DNA from: Pilasporangium apinafurcum
Lineage: Eukaryota > Oomycota > Peronosporomycetes > Pythiales > Pythiaceae
Assembly: GCA_001600495.1 (NCBI GenBank)
Contig: BCKE01000019.1
Coordinates: 156,992-220,991, forward strand
Length of the DNA stretch: 64,000 bases
Direction of reading: 5' to 3'
The position numbers were made by a program, and so were the translations under genes. The notes beneath the pieces are model-generated. The model did no database searches, was not told the origin of the DNA, and saw only the letters and a list, made by a program, of their open reading frames with translations. Positions 46,050 to 56,000 of this stretch are shown here, piece by piece; within the stretch, counting starts at the first letter, position 1, and each line of letters opens with the position of its first letter.

Positions 46050-47390
46050 ATGAAGTTTGCTGTGGTTTTGTGCGTTATTTCGACCAGCATCTTCTTCGGT
46101 GAAGCAGATTCTGCAGCTGCAAGCAGCAACGCAGTCTTTCACGTTCAAATACCAAGACGCCTGTTCGATAAGATCTTGCAATGGCCCAATATTGACATCT
46201 GGAAGGCTAGGCTGCTTGTAAACGATGTCGTTCACGCAGAGATTTACACGTCTGCGTCTACCATGGATCGACTACAAGCGAGTGGAGCAGTTCATGAAGT
46301 TACACTGCGAAGATTAAACGAAGTGGATGATCAAGCGATAGAGGAACAACTGGAGATCGCTGCTTGCCATGAACGAACGGCTGATTACCTTACAGCTTTA
46401 AATTCCGGTACATCCACGACAATAGCAAAGTTTACAGCCAACCAGTTCTTCGATTGCTGGCGAACAGCAGACGAAATTTTTGCCTTCTTGGATGCTTTAG
46501 TGGCTAAAAATGCGAAGTATATGAAAATTGTGAATGCAACAACGACCAGTGAAGGCCGGTCCGTGTTAGGCTACAAGATCTCTACTGGTGATTCGACTGA
46601 ATCTGCCAAAAAGGCGCTCTATACCCAATCACTCATCCATCCGCGCGAATGGCAGTCAGGAAGTGCGTTACTGTATGTGATGGCAGGATTTTTGGATGGT
46701 CTTGCCGCTCAAGATCCTGGAATTGTGAATATCTTCAAGACCGTGGACTGGTATTTTGTACCGATTGTCAATTTGGATGGCTATTTATATACATGGGAGA
46801 ATACTTCTAATCGCTTTTGGCGCAAAAATCGCCGCGTTATCTACTCCAACGGCGAAAATTACATCGGTGTGGACTTGAATCGCAATTTTGGACCCGTGGA
46901 GTTTTTTGCGCTGGACGGCTCGAATAAGAATCCTGAACTTGAGACTTTCCCGGGTGAGTCAGTGCTCAGTGAACCAGAAACCAGCGGCATCTATGCGTTC
47001 TTACAGTCAATTCCGCATCTCTCGGGCGTTATTGACATTCACACGTATGCGCAGAGTGTGCTTCGACCCTTTGGCAACCAACCTCATGAGGCGGCGGAAC
47101 CGTTTGGCACAAAACTCAAAGTGCTAGGCGATGCGGTTCGTGACGCCATACAAGGAAAGGACTCTAACGTAGTCTACGACAGTGCACCATCGTACTCGGG
47201 ATTGTATTTTTCCTACGGCACGTTTAAGGATTGCGCGTTTTTAGAGTTTGACCGTATCCCATCGTATACACTCGAACTGGAAGGTGAAGGTTTCATCACG
47301 CCACAGACTTCGATCCGAGCAGTTGCTGTTCGCACACTAGCGGCGTTTGAAACGTTCTCAACTCGGATCGAAGCGTACTTCAGTCAATGA
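46050..47390 (+). CDS. Secreted M14 zinc metallocarboxypeptidase
   Basis: Single exon, 446 aa, starting MKFAVVLCVISTSIFFGEAD, a signal peptide. A pro-region (to about residue 120, ending near FTANQFFDCWR) precedes the catalytic domain. M14A landmarks are all there: zinc ligands His and Glu in SLIHPREWQSG, substrate-binding Asn-Arg in VDLNRNFGP, the third zinc ligand in IDIHTYAQ, and catalytic Glu in YTLELEGEGF. The family removes single C-terminal residues from peptides. Secretion suggests extracellular digestion. Zymogen activation is inferred from the pro-region. Three Cys are visible in the mature part. Confidence 0.93.
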   Translation: MKFAVVLCVISTSIFFGEADSAAASSNAVFHVQIPRRLFDKILQWPNIDIWKARLLVNDVVHAEIYTSASTMDRLQASGAVHEVTLRRLNEVDDQAIEEQLEIAACHERTADYLTALNSGTSTTIAKFTANQFFDCWRTADEIFAFLDALVAKNAKYMKIVNATTTSEGRSVLGYKISTGDSTESAKKALYTQSLIHPREWQSGSALLYVMAGFLDGLAAQDPGIVNIFKTVDWYFVPIVNLDGYLYTWENTSNRFWRKNRRVIYSNGENYIGVDLNRNFGPVEFFALDGSNKNPELETFPGESVLSEPETSGIYAFLQSIPHLSGVIDIHTYAQSVLRPFGNQPHEAAEPFGTKLKVLGDAVRDAIQGKDSNVVYDSAPSYSGLYFSYGTFKDCAFLEFDRIPSYTLELEGEGFITPQTSIRAVAVRTLAAFETFSTRIEAYFSQ

Positions 47391-47419
47391 TTTTACTATT
47401 TGGTAACTATAATTGCACT

Positions 47420-47485
47420 TTAACCTTTATTTCCCAGGTGTTCTGTTCTGCGCGTGGTACAGAACACCTGGGGAATAAAGGCTAC
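47420..47485. repeat. Palindromic unit 1 (22 of 23 bp arms)
   Basis: Left arm 47424-47446 and right arm 47459-47481 match as inverted repeats at 22 of 23 positions, with a 12-base loop. Arms read CCTTTATT-CCCAGGTGTTCTGT. The outer part, TTAACCTTTATTCCCC, recurs at 48819, 48974 and 62200. It abuts the right end of Fanzor copy 2. It may be an element end or a small independent palindrome. Confidence 0.75.
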
Positions 47486-48020
47486 ACTCATTCGTTCCCG
47501 GAATCATAACACTGAGGTTGTTTATCACCTCAGTTTTTGATTTCGAGTACCAATTCATTCTTTTTCCTCGTGAACACCTTTAGTCTCCTCTTTTCCTTCA
47601 CTTCGTCGATGAATAGTCTCAAAATGTTGATTGCGGCGTTGATGTCACGGTCCCACAATGTGCGGTGACATTCACTATTTTTGCAGTGTCGCACACCATA
47701 AAGACCGTCACTGACAACTTTTCCGTCAAGGACGAACCCCTTCATCTTCTTGTGACAAGCACAACACAGCTTGCTCGTCCTGAACTCGTCCACATCAACA
47801 ACACGACACCTGGAACCAATTTTCTTCCATAGGGTCATTATGAGAACATTAATGTTGCCTTTAGCTGAACTTTGAAACTTGCGTTTCCATATGCGAGCAT
47901 TTGGCCGAATAAGCTATACTGAGTTTGGGTGCTTGCACGGACCAGCAGCGAGACAGCATTCTTGATTATCTTGTCTTGGTGCTTTTCAAAATAGTCACTA
48001 TTGTGAAGACGTATCTACAA
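47486..48020 (-). pseudogene. Fanzor/TnpB-like family 1 copy 2 (internally deleted)
   Basis: Homologue of copy 1. From the 5' side it keeps SDYFEKHQDKIIKNAVSLL and then jumps directly to the YGNASF segment. It then carries WKKIGSRCRVVDVDEFRTSK, the zinc ribbon and WDRDINAAINI, ending at 47530. Compared with copy 1 exactly 900 bp is missing, between GCGTA at 461 and GCGTA at 1361 in copy 1 coordinates; this removes RuvC-I. A further 1-bp deletion shifts the frame after ASF. The 3' hairpin (47512-47533) is kept. Non-functional as a nuclease. Confidence 0.82.
47512..47533 (-). ncRNA. Candidate 3'-end guide-RNA hairpin, Fanzor copy 2
   Basis: On the minus strand CTGAGGT pairs with ACCTCAG as a 7-bp stem with an 8-base loop. 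The TGA stop of the frame lies in the stem, as in copy 1. The outermost pair is C-G here but mismatched in copy 1. The RNA role is inference. Confidence 0.4.
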
Positions 48021-48086
48021 GCGCATCTACTTACATAACCGGGAGTAGAACGTCAATCGGTTGCTGACTTGAAAATTCTGCCTTGC

Positions 48087-48647
48087 TTATTGCGCGGTCA
48101 TAACCAACATCTGAGTCATATAGAATTTCTTCTCTGTTGGTTCATAAACTGAAGGGTGCTGGGTCCTGTAAATATTCCGACTGGTCTCCAAATCAGAATG
48201 AACCTTTCCGCTGTCGGCCAAGTTGGCTATTGCAGATGTGCATCGATTGAAGAAGTTATTATCCAATGAAGGAAGTTCTTCGCCAGCTTCCAATAATCGC
48301 AGAATATGAACAGATGCCAGTATNGATGCCTCACATGGTATTCTTGAACAAAGTCGCACAGCCTCATCAATCTTTTTTGCTATTCTTTTGTCTTTGCAAA
48401 ACTTTCTCCAGCCAGTCTTCACAGTGGTGTATACGCTTTGCTTTTGTCGAACTTTCCGTTCCGCAAAATCCGGACGGGCTTTCCGCTTTTTAGCGGTGTT
48501 CTCTTCAATACTGTCACTCGTTGCTGTCATTTTATCACAACGTTCAAAAACAAGGACGCCTCGTAGTTGCTTTGATTTTTTGATTATGCTGTTTCTCAAA
48601 GCTGCAGTTCTTTCTATCTTGGCAAATGGTGTTGAAGCAACACTCAA
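48087..48647 (-). pseudogene. Open frame upstream of Fanzor copy 2, possible N-terminal domain
   Basis: A 186-aa frame on the same strand, just upstream of the Fanzor copy 2 fragment. Basic and helical: KKRKARPDFAERKVRQKQSV, then TGWRKFCKDKRIAKKIDEAV, ASVHILRLLEAGEELPSLDN and NFFNRCTSAIANL. The last segment resembles my recollection of the helical N-terminal part of Fanzor proteins, but I cannot verify this. An N at 48325 makes one residue unknown. About 70 bp of stop-containing sequence separates it from the next recognisable piece. It could also be an unrelated host gene. Confidence 0.4.
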
Positions 48648-48818
48648 TGGATGGGTGCTAGGACGTGAGGTGGTAAATACTTCAATTCATATCAATATGT
48701 TTCGCTTTTGAGAAGCCCGAAACAATTAATTCAAGAGATGCTATCGAAACGAGAAACTCTCAAACTCCTGAGAAGTACCTTGTGGTATATACTTAATGTT
48801 TCTAACTCCATATATCTT

Positions 48819-48836
48819 AACCTTTTTTCCCCATCC
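48819..48836 (+). repeat. Half copy of the TTAACCTTTATTCCCC motif
   Basis: CTTAACCTTTTTTCCCCA, similar to the outer arm of the palindromic units at 47420 and 48974. No matching right arm follows within 60 bp. Confidence 0.45.
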
Positions 48837-48973
48837 AAGGTGTATAATTTCATTTTTCTGGAAACGCGATTGATTGTCAACATGGCCATTCAAGATGATT
48901 GCGCACGCAGCAAGAGCCACCAAGGAGTTTCTCCATCCAATGAATCCTAAAATCTACTCTTAAGACAATCTTA

Positions 48974-49035
48974 GTTTTAACTTTTATTCCCCACGTCATT
49001 TGTACAACGCGTTGTACAAGTGGAGAGTAAAGGCT
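48974..49035. repeat. Palindromic unit 2
   Basis: Inner perfect 20-bp palindrome TTGTACAACGCGTTGTACAA (49000-49019). Outer arms 48981-48994 and 49020-49033 match at 11 of 14 positions and resemble the outer arms of unit 1; the inner part differs completely. A 5-base insertion (GTCAT) unbalances the left side. Confidence 0.72.
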
Positions 49036-49149
49036 AAAGCCGTTTCGAATTGCCTCATTTTATGATAATGAGTATGATTTAGTAGTATCTGCGGTGTTTG
49101 GTTGTGTCACATCACCAACCAGATCATTGACGAGAAGATTATGGATCTG

Positions 49150-49750
49150 TTCGAAATATCATTCCTCTAGCTCTTCTCTCCTTCCCTCCTGGAAGATATA
49201 TTTTGAACACTTTACTGTCCATAGCGAGCTTAGCTAAAGCGTCAGCCATTTGATTGAAATGTCTGCGAACATGTCGTCATGCGGCCCATCCAAACCATTG
49301 CTAAAGCTGCTCGGCTTCGGCTGTCAATGTAGCAAGGTGTGGTACAGTAAGACGCAACTTGACTTCTAAATGTTTAACTACAAGCTGCTTATCCTCTACG
49401 ATTTCCATGTGAATGCGGTTAGTGTGTCTGAACATGACGATGCACCATGATCCATCATTCAAATTCGATCCTAGTAGCACTCAGTCGCTGCCAGCTTGCT
49501 CTGGGTTGCCTCTTGATCCCCTGTCGAAGAATATTCGCCAGCTTTGCCTCTCCACACTTGTCCTGGCGGTGGTGGAGAAGTAATTGCATCGATCTGCATG
49601 TCTGCTTATGCTTCCTTCGGGATCTAATACCTCGATGTTCATGCATATCTTCCAGATGTGGTTGTACAGACGTCCTAATATTCGAATTGGGGTTACGCAC
49701 GAGATTATTGTTATTGGCTTATCAATAATTATTGTTTCATACCCAACCAA
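49150..49750 (-). pseudogene. LINE-type retrotransposon RNase H remnant
   Basis: One frame on the minus strand, interrupted by three stops, reads as an RNase H domain: RIFFDRGSRGNPEQAGSD (first catalytic Asp; DGGSRGNPGPAG in intact ones), then VLLGSNLNDGSW, and much later RHVRRHFNQMADALAKLAMD, the C-terminal His-x-x-R-x-x-N-x-x-A-D-x-L motif. The central part with the Glu motif is missing between RIHMEI and VEDKQL. Such domains end many oomycete LINE polyproteins. No reverse transcriptase remnant is seen in the window. Confidence 0.75.
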
Positions 49751-49759
49751 TTATTATTA

Positions 49760-50574
49760 GGGACAATTAAAATAATGGGACAATTAAAATAGGGACAATT
49801 AAAATAATACGCCAATAAAAAAATTAAATAAAAAAAATACGCCAACTTTTCAAAAAATAAAAATAATAAGCCATGTCGAAAGAAAACTACGTTCCCAGTG
49901 CTCAAAAGCGTAAAATTCATAAAAAATAACACTATCAATCGAAAATATAAATCAACTATTTAGACAAAAATATGTCTCTCGACCTTGTAATCTGAACTCG
50001 TTCCTATAGCTTAATAGAAAAGCGCCGCGTTCTTGCGTTGGAGATCGAAGGTTCATATCACTCTAGGAACGTAATTCTGGATTTATCTTAATTTTCTCCC
50101 ACACGACACGAAACTACCAAAAACAACCAACTATATGAAGAGTGAGTCAGGCTTGGCGCCAGTACACTAAGTCTAATCGGCGGATACTCCTTCTAGAAAG
50201 AGGTTTGATGCGATAGTACAATCGATAATTTCAGGTCTTAGCAGCTCCAGGTGTACAGAGTCAAGTCACATCACTGTTTTGTTGTGGTGCACCTTAAAGT
50301 GATTGTGTGGATGGGTACAGAATGAGAACACACGAAAGTCATTGAGCAACCATCAATGAAGTGTCATGTACATTTGTATTTTTTAGGATTAAATACAACA
50401 ACAAAGCATATCTGATGAATGTAAATGAATGCCTCGTTACCATAGACTCGTCATAAAAATTAATTACGGTATTTTTCGAATTTCTTTCGACATGGCTTAT
50501 TATTTTTATTTTTTGAAAAGTTGGCGTATTTTTTTTATTTAATTTTTTTATTGGCGTATTATTTTAATTGTCCC
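49760..50574. mobile_element. Non-autonomous MULE-like element with 94-bp TIRs and 9-bp TSD
   Basis: Terminal inverted repeats 49792-49885 and 50481-50574 appear identical over 94 bp (GGGACAATTAAAATAATACG at the outer end, CCATGTCGAAAGAAA at the inner). The left end has two extra tandem copies of the outermost motif, starting at 49760. The element is flanked by direct repeats TTATTATTA at 49751-49759 and 50575-50583. A 9-bp duplication with long TIRs is typical of Mutator-like elements. The roughly 600-bp interior has no transposase. The 9-bp repeat is low-complexity, which weakens that single point. It ends 30 bp before the WRAP73 start codon. Confidence 0.85.
50000..50070 (+). other. tRNA-like pseudogene inside the MULE-like element
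   Basis: A perfect 7-bp acceptor-like stem (GTTCCTA 50000-50006 with TAGGAAC 50064-50070). A D-stem GCTT/AAGC follows. An A-box-like TAGCTTAATAGA and a B-box-like GGTTCATATC are at about normal spacing. A possible CTT anticodon lies at 50032-50034. The anticodon and T stems pair poorly and no CCA-type context is visible, so it is probably a decayed tRNA or SINE head. Confidence 0.45.
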
Positions 50575-50603
50575 TTATTATTATTATTGTAAACTGCATA
50601 GTT

Positions 50604-52784
50604 ATGACCAGACAACGAGGCAACACAGGCGCGGAAATGAAAATGGCGGAAGAGCAGGACGAGCAGGAAGCAGAGATCTCGGCGCTGATGAAGGTCAATC
50701 ATGGCTTGGTGCAATGGTCGCCGAGTGGATTGTACTTTGCCGTCGCTACCGCCAACCGCTTAGCCATTCGCGAGAAGCAAACGCTGCAGATCACGCAGCA
50801 ATACTCAACCGTAGACCTCATTCAGGTCAATCATTTTGATCACATGTGCCATTTGTCCGATTATCATGTTATCTAATATGACTTTTATCTGATTGCTCCT
50901 CTATTTTTGCATGACAGGCGATATCCTGGTCGGATGATTCACAATTCGTTGCCACTGTTATGTACAAGCGTGCTGTTGTGCAGGTTTGTCGACTACCATT
51001 TTGTCCAAGTGGCTACAATGGAGCTGCTCACAAATCCTGAATGAGTTTGTCTGATTTCTTTACGTCTGGATCCATGTAGATTTGGTCGATTAACGATTCT
51101 TCGTGGACGTGTAAGATCAGCGAAGGCATTGGCGGAATGGTAATTGCGTTCACTGCTACTGTCTCGTCAATCGAATCCCTTATTGTAATGTTGCTTGGCT
51201 GGGTAGGTGTATGCAAAATGGACACCAGATTCGCGGCACATTATCACTGTTTCCGACTTTCAGTTGCATGCGACCGTATGGTCCTTGACGGATTGCGCCA
51301 AGTACGTTATTCGCAACCCAAAACTTGCCGCAGAAGGGCTGACGTTTAGTCCGGATGGCGAATTTTTGGCCGTTGCTGAACGTCATGAGTGTAAGGTAAT
51401 GTCCAAAGCACCTGCCTATTAGTTGATCATTATGTATTGCTGCTCACAATTACCGATAAGTAGGACTTCATTGGCATTTACAATTGCGAGTCATGGGAAC
51501 TGGTGGCTCATTTCCCCATCGAGAGTTACGATTGCGCCGAGATTGTATGGTCACCAGATAATACGTACGTCTCTACTGGAATACATGGTGCACCTTGCGG
51601 TAAATGGGCTAATCTTAGAGTCTCTGGTATTCGTTTTCCATGAATATATGTAGCACGATTGCGGTGCGAGATATCCATCTCGAGTTTCGGATACTACTGT
51701 ATTCCCTCAATGGCTCACTGCTGTCCAAATACCAGGTGATAAATGAGCACACAAGACAAGCGCAGCTCGCTTGCCACTGATCTCTGACGATATACATGCT
51801 TATTGTTGCAGGCGTACACCGATGCTTTGGGGCTGAAAACCATGGCTTGGTCGACTTCGGGCCAGTTTTTGGTGCTGGGAAGCTACGATGAACACCTCCG
51901 AATACTGAGTCATCTTAACTGGAAACCCATTGCAGAGTTTGATCACGAAGCCATAGCTGTGACGCTCACACGTTCCAATCAATCTGCGGTATGGTCTTGC
52001 GAAAGTTCCCATTTTGTGAAGTGAGTATCTGAAGCTGTCTGGTCATGGGGTCGCTGCTAGGTGGAGTACGAAGAGCATTTTGCTGACAGTCAAATCACAG
52101 AACGTCCTCAGGGCAAGCGAATACCAATCACTCAACGCAATACGTCATTTTTATCAAATTCCTCATTAGCTGCTTCAGCCGCCGCACAAGCAGCTGGAGG
52201 TAAATCAAATCGAGAGATTTGCTTCGTAGTTCGCGAACCGCCCTTCTCGGTGATGACTGTCACACCAGAACCTTTGTACGTATCTTAACATTCGAAACCT
52301 TTGTAGTTGTCCTGACATGGTTCATAGTTGATGCTGACACGTTGGTGTATCTCAAGGAAAGAGAACCCAAAAATGGGTGTCGGACGAGTTGCTTGGAGCG
52401 CCGATTCGTCATTCCTTGCTACCAAAAGCGATCAAATGCCGCATAACGTCTGGATCTGGCAAATGGAAACGATGAAGTTACATTCTGTGGTTTCACTCAT
52501 GGAAACTGTGCGCAGCTTCCGATGGGACCCTGTGGGATGTCGTCTTGCAATATGCTCTGGAGAAAATCGGGTTCATCTTTGGTCCCCTGAAGGCATCTCA
52601 TGGATAGATATCCCCCATGGTAAGTCCTTTAGATATCTTTTTCAAATATTTGTTCTGAAAAACAGCAGCTGACAACAGCTTGTGGTTGTAAGATGATTTC
52701 AAAGCACTAGGACTGCGATGGAGTTCAACTGGTGATTCCATTATCGCTGTTGGAAAGCAAGTTTTTTGCTGCTTAACACTTTAA
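50604..52784 (+). CDS. WRAP73: WD-repeat protein WRAP73 (WDR8)
   Basis: Ten short exons, first 50604-50825, last 52693-52784. WRAP73 is a centriolar/spindle-pole WD40 protein that works with SSX2IP in ciliogenesis and mitotic spindle anchoring; that fits an organism with flagellate zoospores. Landmarks: VQWSPSGLYFAVATANRLAI in exon 1, then YAKWTPDSRHIITVSDFQL, FSPDGEFLAVAERHECKDFI, ENPKMGVGRVAWSADSSFLA, QMPHNVWIWQ and ENRVHLWSP. These match WRAP73 order. I take the exon 7 donor at about 52015 so that the next exon (VEYEEHFADSQ) stays in frame; exon 9 begins at 52357. The start codon lies just 30 bp from a transposon end. Confidence 0.88.
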
Positions 52785-53014
52785 TATTATTAGCCTTGGA
52801 GTGGATGGGTGTCAATGAAATCGTACCGGTCACTTGATCACAAAAATGTAATCATGCGGCGCAATGAGTTCATCGGGTGTTGGATTGGTGAATACGTACG
52901 CTGGAGAGATGTGAGAATTCCCTCCACGAAAGATACCAAGTGCCATGGTATTCTACGCAGTCAATAAACGTGGAATCAATTTAAAGCAATCCGTTAGCAT
53001 GAACAACACAATAT

Positions 53015-56000
53015 TTATCTGACTGGCTCATTTACCTCGTTATGGAGCAATCCTTCAACAAGTATCCCATATGGACGAAAATGGTAGCACACAGGGGCCG
53101 GAATTTGTAACAAACGATGCTTCAATCGAGAATCTTGATCCGGTAGATTCGTCCTCATATTCCCACTTATAATAAGTTGTGCGATCATATCGATAAACAA
53201 AGGACTATGAGAAGATGAACCGATAAGTGCGTCCACAAAATTCGAGAAGTAAATGTGACCAGAAGCGTACAACGGGCTCAAAAACGATTCATCGAGATAT
53301 TCTGCTTCCTTTAGGAGATCGCGTCGGCGGTTGCTGTGATCAGTAGCTTGTTCATTATATAAAGAACTGCTGCTATCAGTCAAAAATTTGACGTTGCTTG
53401 GTCGTATCATCTCCGCAACAATGAATGGCGAGGGTTGCTTTGTTACTATAGAACCCCGTGTGCGAATAGCTGCATTTTGGCAGATCTCACTAATAAACCG
53501 ATGGGTCGTAATTGCGTCTACATCGGCCATGTTTTCATCTGTGTGCTCCATCTCGTTTTGATTTTCTTGAATTTCCATCCCACAATAAGACATAATCAAG
53601 ATACCTCGTGCATGAACCATCCGAGCTTCTTGCAGTACATGCATGTTCACAGGTGATCCACGAATAAAATATATATCCTTGTGTAAAAGATAAGCCTGGT
53701 AATCCTTCTCCGTCAATTCACGTGATGTAATAAACACGACCGGGATGAGTTCCTCATCAACGTCACGCAAATTCGCTAGCAGATCAGCATAATTGCTCGG
53801 AATCCCGCAGACAACGTAGTGGTTCGCTAAATCGACAGGTGGGGACTTACGACTAATTGAGCGAAATATTGAAGCTCGACGAAGACGTGATGATATGCTT
53901 CTCTTTTTCCTCTCTGCGACTGAATCTCGATAAAGTACCGTCGTGCTATCGTTGCGAAGCAGTGCGCTCGTATTATTGCTATCATTATGGAATGCGTTAG
54001 AATTCTCTTGAATGGATTCGGTGCCAACCAAATCATTTGGATATGGATCGTTCATCGAAGTTGTCTCAGAGGCTTCGGTTTCGTTATTAGTATCTTGCAC
54101 CAAGTTCCGACATGATTTTGACGAAGGAGATTTTTGTCCGGATTCTCTGCCGCTATATGCCGATCGATTGGATAGAGGTCTTATTGCAGTCTCTACTCCA
54201 CTTCGTGGTGAAACAAGACTTGTTGCTTTCTTCACTAGCTCGGCAGGGGTAAGCGCAACGACAGGTAGTACATTTCTGATAGGCTGTGCAGTGGATCGAT
54301 ACGAGCTCTCGATTAATCTAGAATCTTCATATTCGGATACTTGACCAACCAAGCGTTGTTGGAGTGCAACATTATGCGATAATCCGTGCGGACGCTCTCG
54401 CTCACTGTGTCTGCGTGAATGTGAATGCTGAAATGACGTAAAGTCTCCATGGAAATGGCTTCCACCATCGAGTGGTATGATCTTCTCAACTCCCCGTGCC
54501 ATCATCCTGCCAATACTTGTTCTATTTTGGCTTACTCGTGAACTAGCCATAGAGATACCTTCGTCATTGAATCCAATCGACATGCTGCGAAAAGGCAATT
54601 TGTTTTCCATAGCAGCTAATATTCCTGTCATTGAGAGATTGGTTTTGCTTTGCGCTGCTTCCATGTTTGGCAATATGTCAGTATGATGCGTTAATACCGT
54701 AGCGCTCATTTTTTCGATCTTCAACGCAATATCTTTAGTTTTGCCAATAAAGAAAATGCTTTGGAAATTCACTTCACAGAGATCTTGGTCGACGGGGTAA
54801 AGTATCACAGTTTCTTCAATAGTTCGAAGACCCAAAATCGGTACGCCAAATTCCCGATAGATGAGCACAGCTAAAGAACGAAAGGTTGGCATCGTGAACA
54901 GAAATACAGGTATTGCAGCTTCGTAAATACTCTGCACGGATCCTGTCAGATAATCAGACAACCAAAACCCTCTACACCCACGTTATTTTGCAACAAACAC
55001 ACTTTTTAACACCAACGGGATAAGTAAAAATGTAATTGACAAAATTACTGACCTTGTTTCTTCTGCGCCGCCAAATTTCTGAATTAAATTACCCATGAAT
55101 GAATTGAAACCACGGATCCACAGACTCTTTCCAAGCATGGCAAGTCGTAGCTGTTCGAGGCACACAACTGCAGATGCTCCCGATATATCTACATGCCGGT
55201 AATTATCATACTTGGATACTTGGACATATAGTGGTGCTATTTTCCATAATACAAATGAGTTCAAAACTTCGCATGGTACACATAATAGCGTCACAACAAT
55301 AGAAGCTATTTACCATGGTCGTTATTTTTCCGCACTGAACACGTTAAGAGGTTAACAGCGGTGTCATTTTGGTCAAGTGTTTCGCTGTGTTTTTTTACCA
55401 TTATGAAGCAGTATGCAGCTGTCGATGCTGCTGCTCGCTGAAGATCTGCAGTTGCCATTGCAGATCCTTGTAGATAAATAACTCGCTGTTCATATTCGCG
55501 ATGGATCAGTATCCGTCGCAAAGCGCTGGACGGTAACATTGGCGACAAAATGATGACCTTACGCCGATTTTCACGGTCACCGCCCTCCGTGTGCAGCCAG
55601 TTATGCAGAAAAAAACGAAGCGCAGTGTTTTCGATGTCGCCACAAAGCAGTACATGCTCAATGCTTTTGTCAGGGATATATCGTTTGTCGAATGCTGTCT
55701 GGTGAAGAGAAACTGTTTAGTGCTCGAAAAACAATCAATCACTTATCAGAAATAGCGAACCTCTCGACTGATGATATCGGTGTATCCACTGAGTTGGATT
55801 GGGATTAGTACACCAGTAAACATGATGAGACATATGTCCACCACCTTGCCCACACGAGTCTTTGGCGCTACATCCCCATAACTATAGAGAGAATGGCAAT
55901 AGGGATTAATACGCCTCGAAACACAAGTTGATTGTTTGAGTAACGTACCCGACAGTTCCGATTGTAATACATACAAAGTAAACTGAATCTAGGAACGTCA

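Noticed and set aside
47424-49033. Palindromes as a CRISPR-like array
   Set aside because: Only two full units, 1.5 kb apart, without regular spacing or spacers.
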